A stretch of DNA of 64,000 nt, from the NCBI GenBank assembly GCA_002371495.1, contig DFIX01000003.1, positions 47,986-111,985 on the forward strand, in the 5' to 3' direction. This DNA is from Eggerthellaceae bacterium UBA3686 (GTDB lineage: Bacteria > Actinomycetota > Coriobacteriia > Coriobacteriales > Eggerthellaceae). This document shows positions 1 through 7,962 of the stretch, piece after piece (position 1 is the stretch's first letter; each line of letters starts with the position of its first letter). Made by a program: the position numbers and the translations under genes. Under the pieces are notes generated by a model. It worked only from the letters and a program-made list of their open reading frames with translations, had not been told where the DNA came from and ran no database searches.

Positions 1-43
1 GTCACCGCCGTTCCCACGTCACATCCTCGGAAAGGAGACATAC

Positions 44-1438
44 TTGCAGGGTATTCGTTCGATAAACGCAACAAAAGCCTTCGCAGCCTTCATGGGCGTC
101 TTTTTGCTCATGTGCCTCGCAGCACCCCAACAAGCTCATGCAGAAGTACGAAAAGCAGATGTCATCGCTGGCATGACGGTCGAACAGCGCGATGTGGCCG
201 TAGCTGAATGTCCGTCTGTTGATGCGAAATACGCAATTCTGGTTGATGAAGACGGCACGGTGTATTTCGATCGAGATGCTAACCAGCCATCTCAGATCGC
301 GTCGATTACCAAGGTCATGACAGCTATAGTCGCCATCGACAACGCAAAGGACGGAACTCGTGTCATAGTGAGCGAAGCGGCGGCGAATATAGGCGAATCG
401 AGTGCGAACTTGCAGGAAGGCGACGAGATGGATCTCGAAACCGCCCTGAAGGCACTGCTCGTTCCATCGGGCAACGACGCTGCACTCGCCCTGGCCGAAA
501 CCGTTGGCGCTCAGATGATAGAAGCGGACCCGTCTGCTGGCAAGGATGCCGTGTCGGCATTCGTTGCTGCGATGAACGCCAAAGCTGCAGAGCTCGGTTG
601 CGAGAACACGCTTTACGAGAACCCACACGGCCTCGACGATGCAGAATATGCAGGCAATTTGCATAGCACGGCTGCTGACCAGGCAAAAGTGGCGAAATGC
701 GCGATGGGCTACGACCTCATTCGGTCAATCGTAGCCGGAGGCACGACAACGGTGAGCGTCACGCGCGACGGAAAGAAAGAAAACGTCGAGCTCGAAACCA
801 CAGACGAATTGCTCGAGATGTACGATTACACGATCGGCGTAAAGACAGGCGTCACCGACCTGGCCGGTCCTTCTTTCATGGGGGCTGCGAACAAGGACGG
901 ACGCGAGCTTTACGCAATCGTTTTGGGGTCTACCGATGAATACCAGCGTTTCGCCGATACCAAAAACCTGTTCGTTTGGGCCTATGACCATGTTCACGAC
1001 CTTGAACTCGCCAATTCAGATGAAGTCGCCACCATGACGATTGGCGGTAGCAGCCGGGAAGTCGAGGTCATCGGCGAGGCGCCCTTGCTCGATTGGACTG
1101 ACAAGACGGTTAAGGCAACATTGGCCGACCCCGATGCGACGGTTTCGGTATTCGATTTGGAAGGAAACGTTAGCCAGCTGGTCACATATGACGAATTGCA
1201 CGGGACCGTCCGCGAAGGCGACAAGGTGGGATCAATCGTTTTCAAGCAGCGCAACCAAGTTATCGCCGAACAGGACCTCATAGCCTGTGAAACCGTCGAC
1301 GGACCCAACCCCTTGGAGTCCATCGGAATCTGGTGGCAACGTCTCGTGGGTGGATTCAGCGGTGAGCAGGCGCAAGCCGAACCTTTGGTCTACAATGTAA
1401 TGCCAGTAATTGCAAATTACGTATCGAACGCAGCATAA
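44..1438 (+). CDS. D-alanyl-D-alanine carboxypeptidase (PBP5/DacF type, class A LMW PBP)
   Basis: A 464-residue exported serine D,D-peptidase that trims the terminal D-Ala from peptidoglycan stem peptides outside the membrane. The S11-family motifs are all present: SITK at residues 87-90 (nucleophile Ser87), SGN at 142-144 and KTG at 267-269. A hydrophobic signal segment spans about residues 12-32 and ends in an AHA-type cleavage site. After the catalytic domain comes the beta-rich C-terminal region typical of PBP5 enzymes. The start is a TTG at 44, chosen because an AAAGGAGA ribosome site lies just upstream at 31-38. It is followed 30 bp later by an FHA-domain gene, so both may be co-transcribed. 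The family is certain; the choice between dacA, dacB and dacF names is not. Confidence 0.93.
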   Translation: MQGIRSINATKAFAAFMGVFLLMCLAAPQQAHAEVRKADVIAGMTVEQRDVAVAECPSVDAKYAILVDEDGTVYFDRDANQPSQIASITKVMTAIVAIDNAKDGTRVIVSEAAANIGESSANLQEGDEMDLETALKALLVPSGNDAALALAETVGAQMIEADPSAGKDAVSAFVAAMNAKAAELGCENTLYENPHGLDDAEYAGNLHSTAADQAKVAKCAMGYDLIRSIVAGGTTTVSVTRDGKKENVELETTDELLEMYDYTIGVKTGVTDLAGPSFMGAANKDGRELYAIVLGSTDEYQRFADTKNLFVWAYDHVHDLELANSDEVATMTIGGSSREVEVIGEAPLLDWTDKTVKATLADPDATVSVFDLEGNVSQLVTYDELHGTVREGDKVGSIVFKQRNQVIAEQDLIACETVDGPNPLESIGIWWQRLVGGFSGEQAQAEPLVYNVMPVIANYVSNAA

Positions 1439-1468
1439 GAGCTGAACAAACGCTAAGGATGGTCCAAA

Positions 1469-1912
1469 ATGGCTCAGGTTTGTCCGATTTGCAACAACGA
1501 ATTCGAAAGCGGTGCGGCTGCCTGCCCTTATTGCGGTTTCAGGGTCATGGGATCGACGCAAAGCTTCAAACCGGTAAAGCTCGATAAAGCCGACGATGTT
1601 GCCTCGATGCCGGTAAAGCAGCACCGCGAACTGCATGTTGCACGCGGGCCTCAGACGGGCGTCGACATATCGCTTCATGAAGGCACTATGACCGTCGGAC
1701 GCGACCCCCGTTGCGATATCTTCCTCAACGACATGACCGTCTCGCGCGATCATGCGGTAATCGAAGCTAGCCCAAAAGGGTGCGTGATCACCGACCAGAA
1801 TTCCTTCAATGGCGTTTGGGTAAACGATCGTATGGTCGATACGTGCCTGCTACAACCTGGCGACGTTATACAAATCGGAGCATTTTGCCTCGTTTACAAA
1901 GAGAAGATTTAG
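1469..1912 (+). CDS. Zinc-ribbon plus FHA domain protein
   Basis: A 147-residue cytoplasmic protein. Residues 5-22 form a CPIC...CPYC zinc ribbon. Residues from about 55 to the end form a forkhead-associated domain with the usual GR, S-x-x-H and N-G signatures (VGRD, SRDH, NSFNGVWVND). FHA domains bind phosphothreonine peptides, usually made by PASTA-type Ser/Thr kinases. No kinase gene is present in the window, but a zinc-ribbon PASTA protein is (35949-37421). The gene follows the carboxypeptidase by 30 bp, which suggests a link to envelope growth; that link is inference. The exact partner is unknown. Confidence 0.85.
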   Translation: MAQVCPICNNEFESGAAACPYCGFRVMGSTQSFKPVKLDKADDVASMPVKQHRELHVARGPQTGVDISLHEGTMTVGRDPRCDIFLNDMTVSRDHAVIEASPKGCVITDQNSFNGVWVNDRMVDTCLLQPGDVIQIGAFCLVYKEKI

Positions 1913-1984
1913 GTAAAGCGCTTGGCGTGAGTTTTGGGCGGCACTTTTTTTCTTGCCAAGCCTTCATAGACGAGAGAGGGTTAC

Positions 1985-3754
1985 ATGAGCGTACAGTTGA
2001 TGAGCGGAAACGAAGCCATCGCTCGCGGAGCATGGGAGGCCGGGTGCACAATCGGCGTTGCGTATCCGGGCACGCCTTCGACCGAGACGATGGAATCTTT
2101 CGCGACATACGAGGGCGTCTATGCCGAATGGTGCACGAACGAGAAAGTTGCCGTGGAAGTCGGCGTTGGCGCATCGGCTGCGGGTGCCCGCGTGCTCTCT
2201 ACCATGAAACACGTAGGGGTAAATGTTGCCGCCGACCCGCTGTTCACGGCAGCCTATACGGGTGTTAACGGCGGTTTCGTCATTTTGGCTGCTGATGACC
2301 CGGGAATGTATTCATCCCAAAACGAGCAGGATTCGCATTTCTATGCTGCCGCTTCGCATACGCCAATGCTCGATCCGTCCGATTCTTCCGAAGCGCTTGC
2401 CTTCACGCGTTCGGCATTCGAACTGTCCGAGCGCTTCGATGTGCCGTTCATGATTCGATCAACTGTGCGCGTTTCGCACACCAAGACACCGGTCGAAGCT
2501 GGCGAGAAAATCAACTACGAACCGAAGCCTTACGAGAAAAACGCCGCTAAATGGGTCATGATGCCGGCATTCGCGAAACCGAGGCGCAAGGTTCAGCTCC
2601 AGCGGATACGCGATCTTGAGGAATGGGCTGAGGAATGCCCGTTCAATCGCATCGAGAAGAAGGGGAGCGAAGTCGGCATCGTATGCGGCGGTGCTGTATA
2701 TCAGCATGTCGTCGACGCGCTTCCCGACGCCTCGGTGTTCAAGGTCGGACTCAGCTGGCCGCTTCCGAAGCAGGCGCTTAATGATTTCGCGAATTCGGTC
2801 GATGCTCTTTTCGTCGTCGAAGAGGGAAGCGAGTACCTGACCAAGCAAGTCGCATCGTTAGGCGTGAACGTTAGCGAGTTCCCCGCCGAGCTTCCGCGCG
2901 ATGGCGAACTGAGTCCGGGGCTGATCAAGCGCGCGTTTGGAATCGATGCTCCGGAGCATATGGATTCTCCTGATGATGTGCCTGGGCGCCCACCGGCACT
3001 TTGCGCTGGTTGCCCGCATCGTCTCGTATTCAAAGAGCTTTCCCGCATAAAGGCGATTGTGACCGGCGATATCGGTTGTTACACGCTCGGCGCATTGCCA
3101 CCGCTTGCTTCGATGGATACGTGTATCGACATGGGCGCTTCGGTGTCGATGTCCCATGGTTTCGAGCTTGCGTTGGCTGGTCGCGACCATGCGCCTATTG
3201 TTGCCGTGATCGGCGATTCGACTTTCGGGCATTCTGGTTTATCTTCGCTCATCACGACCGTCTACAACAAAGGCGCTGGCACGGTCTGCATCCTCGATAA
3301 CCGCACGACGGCAATGACGGGGCGTCAGGGCAACCCCTTTAACGGCGTTACCTTACAGAACCGAGAGAGCCGCGAGCTCGACTTGGTTGGACTCGTATCG
3401 GCTCTGGGCATACAAAATGTGACCGTCGTGAATCCTCACGACGCCAAGGCCGTCCGCAATGCGTTGAAGGTTGCGACAAAAGAACAGGCCGATGACCTGA
3501 GTGTGATTGTTTTCAAGGCTCCCTGTGTGTTGCTGCACCGCGAGCGCAAACCGTATTTCTTCGTGAACGGCGATTGTCGATCCTGCGGGCAGTGCACGAC
3601 TCTTGGCTGTCCTGCGCTTTCGAAGGATGCCGATACGGGCTTGGCGGCTATCGATTCCGCCATGTGCATAGGCTGCGGACAATGTGCCCAGTACTGCGGA
3701 TTCGGCGCAATCGAGCAGATTCCCGCATCGTCGATGAATGGAGGTGCTCGATGA
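1985..3754 (+). CDS. iorA: Indolepyruvate:ferredoxin oxidoreductase, alpha subunit
   Basis: The large subunit (589 residues) of the thiamine-diphosphate enzyme that oxidatively decarboxylates aryl 2-oxoacids (indolepyruvate, phenylpyruvate) to acyl-CoA, passing electrons to ferredoxin during anaerobic amino-acid catabolism. The N-terminus carries the pyruvate-ferredoxin-oxidoreductase-like fold (AYPGTPSTE). The middle carries the ThDP signature (GDS near residue 405 followed by LDNRTTAMTG). The C-terminus carries two ferredoxin-like clusters at about 531-541 (CRSCGQC) and 561-571 (CIGCGQC). It overlaps the beta-subunit gene by 4 bp (ATGA), a clear sign of translational coupling. The start has a GAGAGGG ribosome site upstream. 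Confidence 0.95.
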   Translation: MSVQLMSGNEAIARGAWEAGCTIGVAYPGTPSTETMESFATYEGVYAEWCTNEKVAVEVGVGASAAGARVLSTMKHVGVNVAADPLFTAAYTGVNGGFVILAADDPGMYSSQNEQDSHFYAAASHTPMLDPSDSSEALAFTRSAFELSERFDVPFMIRSTVRVSHTKTPVEAGEKINYEPKPYEKNAAKWVMMPAFAKPRRKVQLQRIRDLEEWAEECPFNRIEKKGSEVGIVCGGAVYQHVVDALPDASVFKVGLSWPLPKQALNDFANSVDALFVVEEGSEYLTKQVASLGVNVSEFPAELPRDGELSPGLIKRAFGIDAPEHMDSPDDVPGRPPALCAGCPHRLVFKELSRIKAIVTGDIGCYTLGALPPLASMDTCIDMGASVSMSHGFELALAGRDHAPIVAVIGDSTFGHSGLSSLITTVYNKGAGTVCILDNRTTAMTGRQGNPFNGVTLQNRESRELDLVGLVSALGIQNVTVVNPHDAKAVRNALKVATKEQADDLSVIVFKAPCVLLHRERKPYFFVNGDCRSCGQCTTLGCPALSKDADTGLAAIDSAMCIGCGQCAQYCGFGAIEQIPASSMNGGAR

Positions 3755-4332
3755 GCGCTGCTAAAACTGTTCTGCTGTGCGGCGTAGGAGGGCAGGGGAC
3801 CATACTTGCCGCCGATTTGCTGGCGCGTGCGGCACTTGCCGCTGGTTTCGAGGTGAAGGTTTCCGAAATACACGGCATGGCCCAGCGTGGCGGAGCCGTG
3901 ACAACCGTGGTGCGTTACGGTGAGTCGGTCGGCACGATGGTCGCCGATCTCGGCGAGACCGATTGCATCGTGTCGTTCGAGACGACTGAGGCCCTTCGCA
4001 ACATTGGCTTCCTCAAGTCGGGAGGCTACTTGCTCGTTGCCGACGAGACCATTAAACCGCTTCCCGTCGCATGCGGCCGCGCGAGCATGCCTGCAAATGC
4101 GCGCCAAAAGCTCGAAGATGCGGGGGCTGTCCTAATCCCAGCGCATGATCTTGCCGTCGAAGCCGGTAATGCCAAGTGCGAAAACGTCGCCATCCTTGGA
4201 GCTCTCGAATCGCAGCTCGGTTTTGGAGCTGACCTATGGCAGGAGGTCATAGCCGGCCGCGTACCGCAAAAGACTATCGAAGCAAACTGCAAAGCGTTCG
4301 ACTTGGGGCTCGCATTTGCTAACCAGGGATAG
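3751..4332 (+). CDS. iorB: Indolepyruvate:ferredoxin oxidoreductase, beta subunit
   Basis: A 193-residue partner of the upstream alpha subunit, belonging to the gamma-domain family of pyruvate/ketoisovalerate oxidoreductases. Visible signatures are the N-terminal GVGGQGT nucleotide-binding-like loop and the EIHGMAQRGG segment characteristic of IorB. The reading frame is open further upstream, but the ATG at 3751 is chosen because it overlaps the iorA stop in an ATGA and has GGAGG just before it at 3740-3744. The 3' end lies just before gluQ; whether gluQ is co-transcribed is likely but unproven. Confidence 0.93.
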   Translation: MSAAKTVLLCGVGGQGTILAADLLARAALAAGFEVKVSEIHGMAQRGGAVTTVVRYGESVGTMVADLGETDCIVSFETTEALRNIGFLKSGGYLLVADETIKPLPVACGRASMPANARQKLEDAGAVLIPAHDLAVEAGNAKCENVAILGALESQLGFGADLWQEVIAGRVPQKTIEANCKAFDLGLAFANQG

Positions 4333-4351
4333 CCAGGAAGACCGTTCGACT

Positions 4352-5278
4352 GTGCATAGCCAGGCAGTCGGACGGTTCGCGCCGAGCCCAACGGGTCGCA
4401 TGCATGCCGGCAACGTCTTCGCGGCGCTCATGTCGTGGCTTGTCGTGAAAGCGCAGGGCGGGCGCATCGTATTGCGCGTCGAGGACCTGGATGTCGAAAG
4501 GTCCCGCTCAGAATACGCAGATGCGATCATGCGCGATTTCGAAGCGCTGGGGCTCACCTGGGATGAAGGTCCATACTATCAACAGGGCAGAGATGAGGCG
4601 TATAGGGCTGCATTCGAGCTGCTGCGTGATAAGGGGCTGGTGTACCCGTGCTTCTGCACGCGTGCAGACTTGCATGCTGCTTCGGCGCCGCATCGTGGCG
4701 AGAAGCTCGTGTACGCCGGTACGTGCCGTAACCTGACGCCCGAACAGGTACGTGACCGCATGCGGGAACGCAAGCCGTCTTGGCGTCTTTGCGTTAGCGA
4801 TACGGACTATTGCATCGACGACATGATTCAAGGCCGGTACTCGCAGAAGCTCGATCGCGATTGCGGCGATTTCGTCATTCGACGCTCCGATGGGCTGTTC
4901 GCATACCAGCTTGCTTCCGTGGTCGACGATGGAGCCCAGGGTGTAAACTGCATTGTTCGCGGCATGGACCTCCTCGTATCGACACCGCAGCAACGCTACT
5001 TGCAGGATTTGCTCGGCTTGCAGCGGTGCGAGTATGTTCATATCCCTCTTATCGTAGGCGAAAGAGACCGCAGGCTCTCGAAGCGCGATAAAGACGCGGC
5101 GCTCGATGAGCTACTATGCGTATACGGCTCGCATGAGCGCGTGCTCGGGCACATCGCATATATCGCCGGGCTCGTTCCGGAGGATGGAGCTTACACCCCA
5201 GATCAGATCCTTGCGGAATTCGACCTCGGGCACATAGCCGAGCTTTTCCCGGACAAAGTCCAAATCCAATGGCACTAG
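4352..5278 (+). CDS. gluQ: Glutamyl-Q tRNA(Asp) synthetase
   Basis: A truncated class I glutamyl-tRNA synthetase paralogue that attaches glutamate to queuosine in tRNA(Asp). The catalytic core is present: GRFAPSPTG, the HIGH-like HAGN motif, a zinc-binding CFC...C segment, and a KMSKS-like LSKRD motif. The protein is about 308 residues and lacks the anticodon-binding domain of GltX, which is the hallmark of GluQ/YadB. I prefer the GTG at 4352, about 8 codons before the conserved core. A TTG at 4316 is in frame but would overlap iorB and lacks a convincing ribosome site. A discriminating GltX possibility is disfavoured by length. Confidence 0.85.
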   Translation: MHSQAVGRFAPSPTGRMHAGNVFAALMSWLVVKAQGGRIVLRVEDLDVERSRSEYADAIMRDFEALGLTWDEGPYYQQGRDEAYRAAFELLRDKGLVYPCFCTRADLHAASAPHRGEKLVYAGTCRNLTPEQVRDRMRERKPSWRLCVSDTDYCIDDMIQGRYSQKLDRDCGDFVIRRSDGLFAYQLASVVDDGAQGVNCIVRGMDLLVSTPQQRYLQDLLGLQRCEYVHIPLIVGERDRRLSKRDKDAALDELLCVYGSHERVLGHIAYIAGLVPEDGAYTPDQILAEFDLGHIAELFPDKVQIQWH

Positions 5279-5353
5279 TTATAGCCTCATCGTACGGGTT
5301 AGCGCGAACGAGTAGCTGAATGGCCCTGTGAATCGGCTCGGGTGGTGTATTTG

Positions 5354-6289
5354 CTATAGGACGAGGGTCACGGTTGCAGGCGCAAGAAGGGCGGCTGCAT
5401 AGAACGCTCCAAGCACAACGTTCACGCTCAGCGCCTGGGGCATTGCCTGCTGGCGCCGCTCGGCAGTGAGCGGGTTTTGCCAAAGGGCGCGAATGATGGG
5501 GTAGGATGCAAGTAGCATAAACGGCATGACGATCAAGCCAGATCTAAACCAGATTCCCGTGTTGATTAAGATGAAGAGCATCCAGACAACGAGTAGCGCA
5601 TGGTAAAGAGAACGGGAGCGATCTCTTCCCAAAACAACCGGAAGCGTTCTGCGACCTGCGGGGATATCGCGCTCGATATCGCAGGTGTTGTTCGTGAGCA
5701 TGATCAGGCCCACGCCGATAATCGTTGGAACAGCTATGAGCAGCATCCTGAAATCGAGAATGCCGGTTATCACTTGAAATACCGCCAGGGGAATGAGGCC
5801 GCCCATGACAATTCCGCTTACTGCCTCGCCAAGCGGCAAGTACGAAATGGGAGATTTTCCTGCCGAGTACAACACGACGAACAGAGCACCGACGAGCGCA
5901 ATTGCGAGCGGCACGTAACCTGCCCGCACGATAGCGTAAATGCCCAGAATGAATGCCGCCGCCAAGTATCCGATTGCCAGCCTTAGCGCTGACTTCGGAT
6001 TAACGTTGTTGTATACGAGGACAGCATCATCCTCGTCGACGTAAGCATCTTCGGAATCGGTTCCCTTCACGTAATCGTAGTAGTCGTTGAAGGTGTTCAC
6101 GGCCGACTGCATAAGTATGACGATGGCCAGCAGCGAGCAGCACATGGTGATCGAAAGCGGCGATTCCGATGCAGCGGCTCCAATGGCGACGAGCGTGGGC
6201 ATGATGGCAGCTGGCCAGGTGTGGGGGGCTGCAAGGTTGAGTGCCATTTGCGGCGTAAAGCGTGAGAACGAGTTTTTCATACAGACCAT
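5354..6289 (-). CDS. menA: 1,4-dihydroxy-2-naphthoate polyprenyltransferase (UbiA family)
   Basis: A 311-residue integral membrane prenyltransferase that joins the isoprenoid tail to 1,4-dihydroxy-2-naphthoate, the membrane step of menaquinone synthesis. Two Asp-rich Mg-binding motifs typical of UbiA enzymes are visible: NDYYDYVKGTD near residue 68 and NNTCDIERD near residue 200. About eight hydrophobic helices surround them. The start at 6289 is chosen over 6280 because GAGG lies 7 bases upstream. The gene is convergent with gluQ and divergent from nrdR. No other men genes are in the window. UbiA paralogues acting on other substrates cannot be excluded, but the motif pattern and expected menaquinone metabolism favour MenA. 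Confidence 0.85.
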   Translation of the reverse strand: MVCMKNSFSRFTPQMALNLAAPHTWPAAIMPTLVAIGAAASESPLSITMCCSLLAIVILMQSAVNTFNDYYDYVKGTDSEDAYVDEDDAVLVYNNVNPKSALRLAIGYLAAAFILGIYAIVRAGYVPLAIALVGALFVVLYSAGKSPISYLPLGEAVSGIVMGGLIPLAVFQVITGILDFRMLLIAVPTIIGVGLIMLTNNTCDIERDIPAGRRTLPVVLGRDRSRSLYHALLVVWMLFILINTGIWFRSGLIVMPFMLLASYPIIRALWQNPLTAERRQQAMPQALSVNVVLGAFYAAALLAPATVTLVL

Positions 6290-6392
6290 TGTACAACCTC
6301 AGCTAAAAAACGCGTATCTTGTGGCTGAGCTCGCAAAAAATCGCAAGATAAGTGGTATTCTTAGCGCAACGTAGTTTAAACGAAGGAGTATC

Positions 6393-6839
6393 ATGCGCTG
6401 CCCATCTTGCGATTATCCTGAATCGAAGGTAGTTGATTCAAGACCGTCCGATGACGGTGCCACCATCCGTCGCCGTCGCGAATGCCTGAGCTGCAAACAT
6501 CGCTTTACTACTTACGAGCGCCTTGGCGATACGCCTTTGCTCGTAACGAAGTCCGATGGCTCTTCCGAGACGTATGACCGCAACAAGCTGATGCGCGGCG
6601 TTACCGTTGCCTGCGCCAAGCGTCCTATCACGCCAGACCAGATCACAAGCCTCATCGACAGCATCGAGTCAGATTTGCGCGCTGCTCCGCGCAATGAGAT
6701 TACCTCTAAGGACCTCGGAACGAAAGTTCTCGAGCGCCTCGAGAAGCTCGACGACGTGGCGTATGTGCGCTTTGCGAGCGTGTACAAAGATTTCCAGAAC
6801 ATCGAGGAATTCGCATCCGCCCTCGAGGAGCTTCGCTAA
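6393..6839 (+). CDS. nrdR: Transcriptional repressor NrdR
   Basis: A 148-residue regulator of ribonucleotide reductase genes. The N-terminal zinc ribbon uses CPSC at residues 3-6 and CLSC around 31-34. An ATP-cone domain (about residues 49-139) senses ATP/dATP and sets the oligomeric state. The start ATG has GAAGGAG about 6 bases upstream. No nrd genes lie in the window, so its targets are elsewhere. It is separated from dut by a single base, suggesting a small operon concerned with dNTP supply. Confidence 0.96.
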   Translation: MRCPSCDYPESKVVDSRPSDDGATIRRRRECLSCKHRFTTYERLGDTPLLVTKSDGSSETYDRNKLMRGVTVACAKRPITPDQITSLIDSIESDLRAAPRNEITSKDLGTKVLERLEKLDDVAYVRFASVYKDFQNIEEFASALEELR

Positions 6840-6840
6840 C

Positions 6841-7287
6841 ATGGCTCTGATTAAAATGCCCATAAAGAACCTCGACGGAGAACTCGAGGTTCCTGCATAT
6901 GCGTATCCGGGGGACGCTGGGTTGGATTTGCGTTCGGCCGTGGACGTGGCTCTGAAGCCGTTCGAGCGCTTTGCCGTACCTTGCGGAATTGCGGTTGCCA
7001 TTCCCAAAGGGTTCGGAGGCTTCGTTTTGCCAAGGAGCGGACTGGCTGCAAAGCACGGAATTTCCATCGTGAATGCACCAGGGCTCATCGACAGCAATTA
7101 TCGAGGCGAGATAAAGGTAATCCTGATCAACCTCGATCCGCAGAACACCTTTGAAGTTAAGAGAGGCGATCGCATCGCTCAGCTCGTCATATTGGAGGTG
7201 CCGACGGTCGAGCTTACCGAAGTCGACGAGCTCGATCAAACGGAGCGCGGTGCCGGCGGTTTCGGGAGCAGCGGCGTCAGCGCTTAG
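6841..7287 (+). CDS. dut: Deoxyuridine 5'-triphosphate nucleotidohydrolase (dUTPase)
   Basis: A trimeric dUTPase of 148 residues that hydrolyses dUTP to dUMP and pyrophosphate, keeping uracil out of DNA and supplying dTMP synthesis. All five family motifs can be read: AGLDLRS, PRSGLA, the NAPGLIDSNYRGE block, RIAQLV, and the glycine-rich GGFGSSG tail that closes over the active site. The frame is open well upstream, but the ATG at 6841 fits the family N-terminus and starts one base after the nrdR stop. Confidence 0.96.
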   Translation: MALIKMPIKNLDGELEVPAYAYPGDAGLDLRSAVDVALKPFERFAVPCGIAVAIPKGFGGFVLPRSGLAAKHGISIVNAPGLIDSNYRGEIKVILINLDPQNTFEVKRGDRIAQLVILEVPTVELTEVDELDQTERGAGGFGSSGVSA

Positions 7288-7301
7288 GAAAGGCTACCGT
7301 T

Positions 7302-7847
7302 ATGCCCGAAGAAAAGCCGAACAAGCCCAGTAGCGAAAACCAGGATAGACCTACGCCGCCGCTGAATTACGAAGGTAATCCCGAGCCCGAAACCCCTAAC
7401 AATACTCTCGAATACAATGGTTCGCCCCAAAACGAACTTCCACGCGTCGGGTACGTGGGCCGCGCCCAGGTGGCGCTTTCGGCAGATGAGGCAGCGCTTT
7501 TCGAGCGTGCGCGAAAGAACATCGGCATATCTAATATATGCGCTATTATTTCGCTTTTCATCGGCGGTGTTCTTTTGAGCTCGGTTGCTCTGGGGTTCGC
7601 TGTGTCTGGCTTTTTGAAACTCCGCGGCCTTGCATCGGCGCGTAACGATCAGCCTCTCGTAAAAGCGGCGCTTACCAGGTCGGGTATCATCGCAATCATC
7701 ATTAGCGCTTCGGCTTTGGTCGTTAACATCGCGGCGCTCGTTTACTTGTATCCAATCGTTATGGGCACCATGCAAACGGGTGACATAGGATCGCTCTTCG
7801 GGGGTGGACAGTCTGCTGCATCTGGCGCTTCATCGACATGGGGCTAA
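7302..7847 (+). CDS. Small two-helix membrane protein with proline-rich N-terminus
   Basis: I do not recognise a specific function. The 181-residue protein has a polar, Pro/Asn/Glu-rich N-terminal 60 residues, then two hydrophobic helices at about 76-104 and 127-152, resembling the DUF4190-like two-TM proteins common in actinobacteria. The C-terminal tail is short and rich in Gly, Ser and Ala. The ATG is preceded by AGGAAAGG at 7288-7295 and lies 14 bp after dut, so it probably shares the nrdR-dut transcript. No catalytic residues are evident. Confidence 0.7.
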   Translation: MPEEKPNKPSSENQDRPTPPLNYEGNPEPETPNNTLEYNGSPQNELPRVGYVGRAQVALSADEAALFERARKNIGISNICAIISLFIGGVLLSSVALGFAVSGFLKLRGLASARNDQPLVKAALTRSGIIAIIISASALVVNIAALVYLYPIVMGTMQTGDIGSLFGGGQSAASGASSTWG

Positions 7848-7962
7848 AAGGCTCATTGAGCGCTACATCTCGTGCAACCCTACTGCAAGACTGATATGAT
7901 TCATTATGGTGTTCGAAACCCATCGTAAAGTGTTGGTTGTTGGAGTTCGATTGGAGTGCGCC

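Noticed and set aside
1913..1984. Possible terminator after the FHA gene (GCTTGGC/GCCAAGC)
   Set aside because: Seven-bp arms with a 27-nt loop and the T run inside the loop rather than after the stem.
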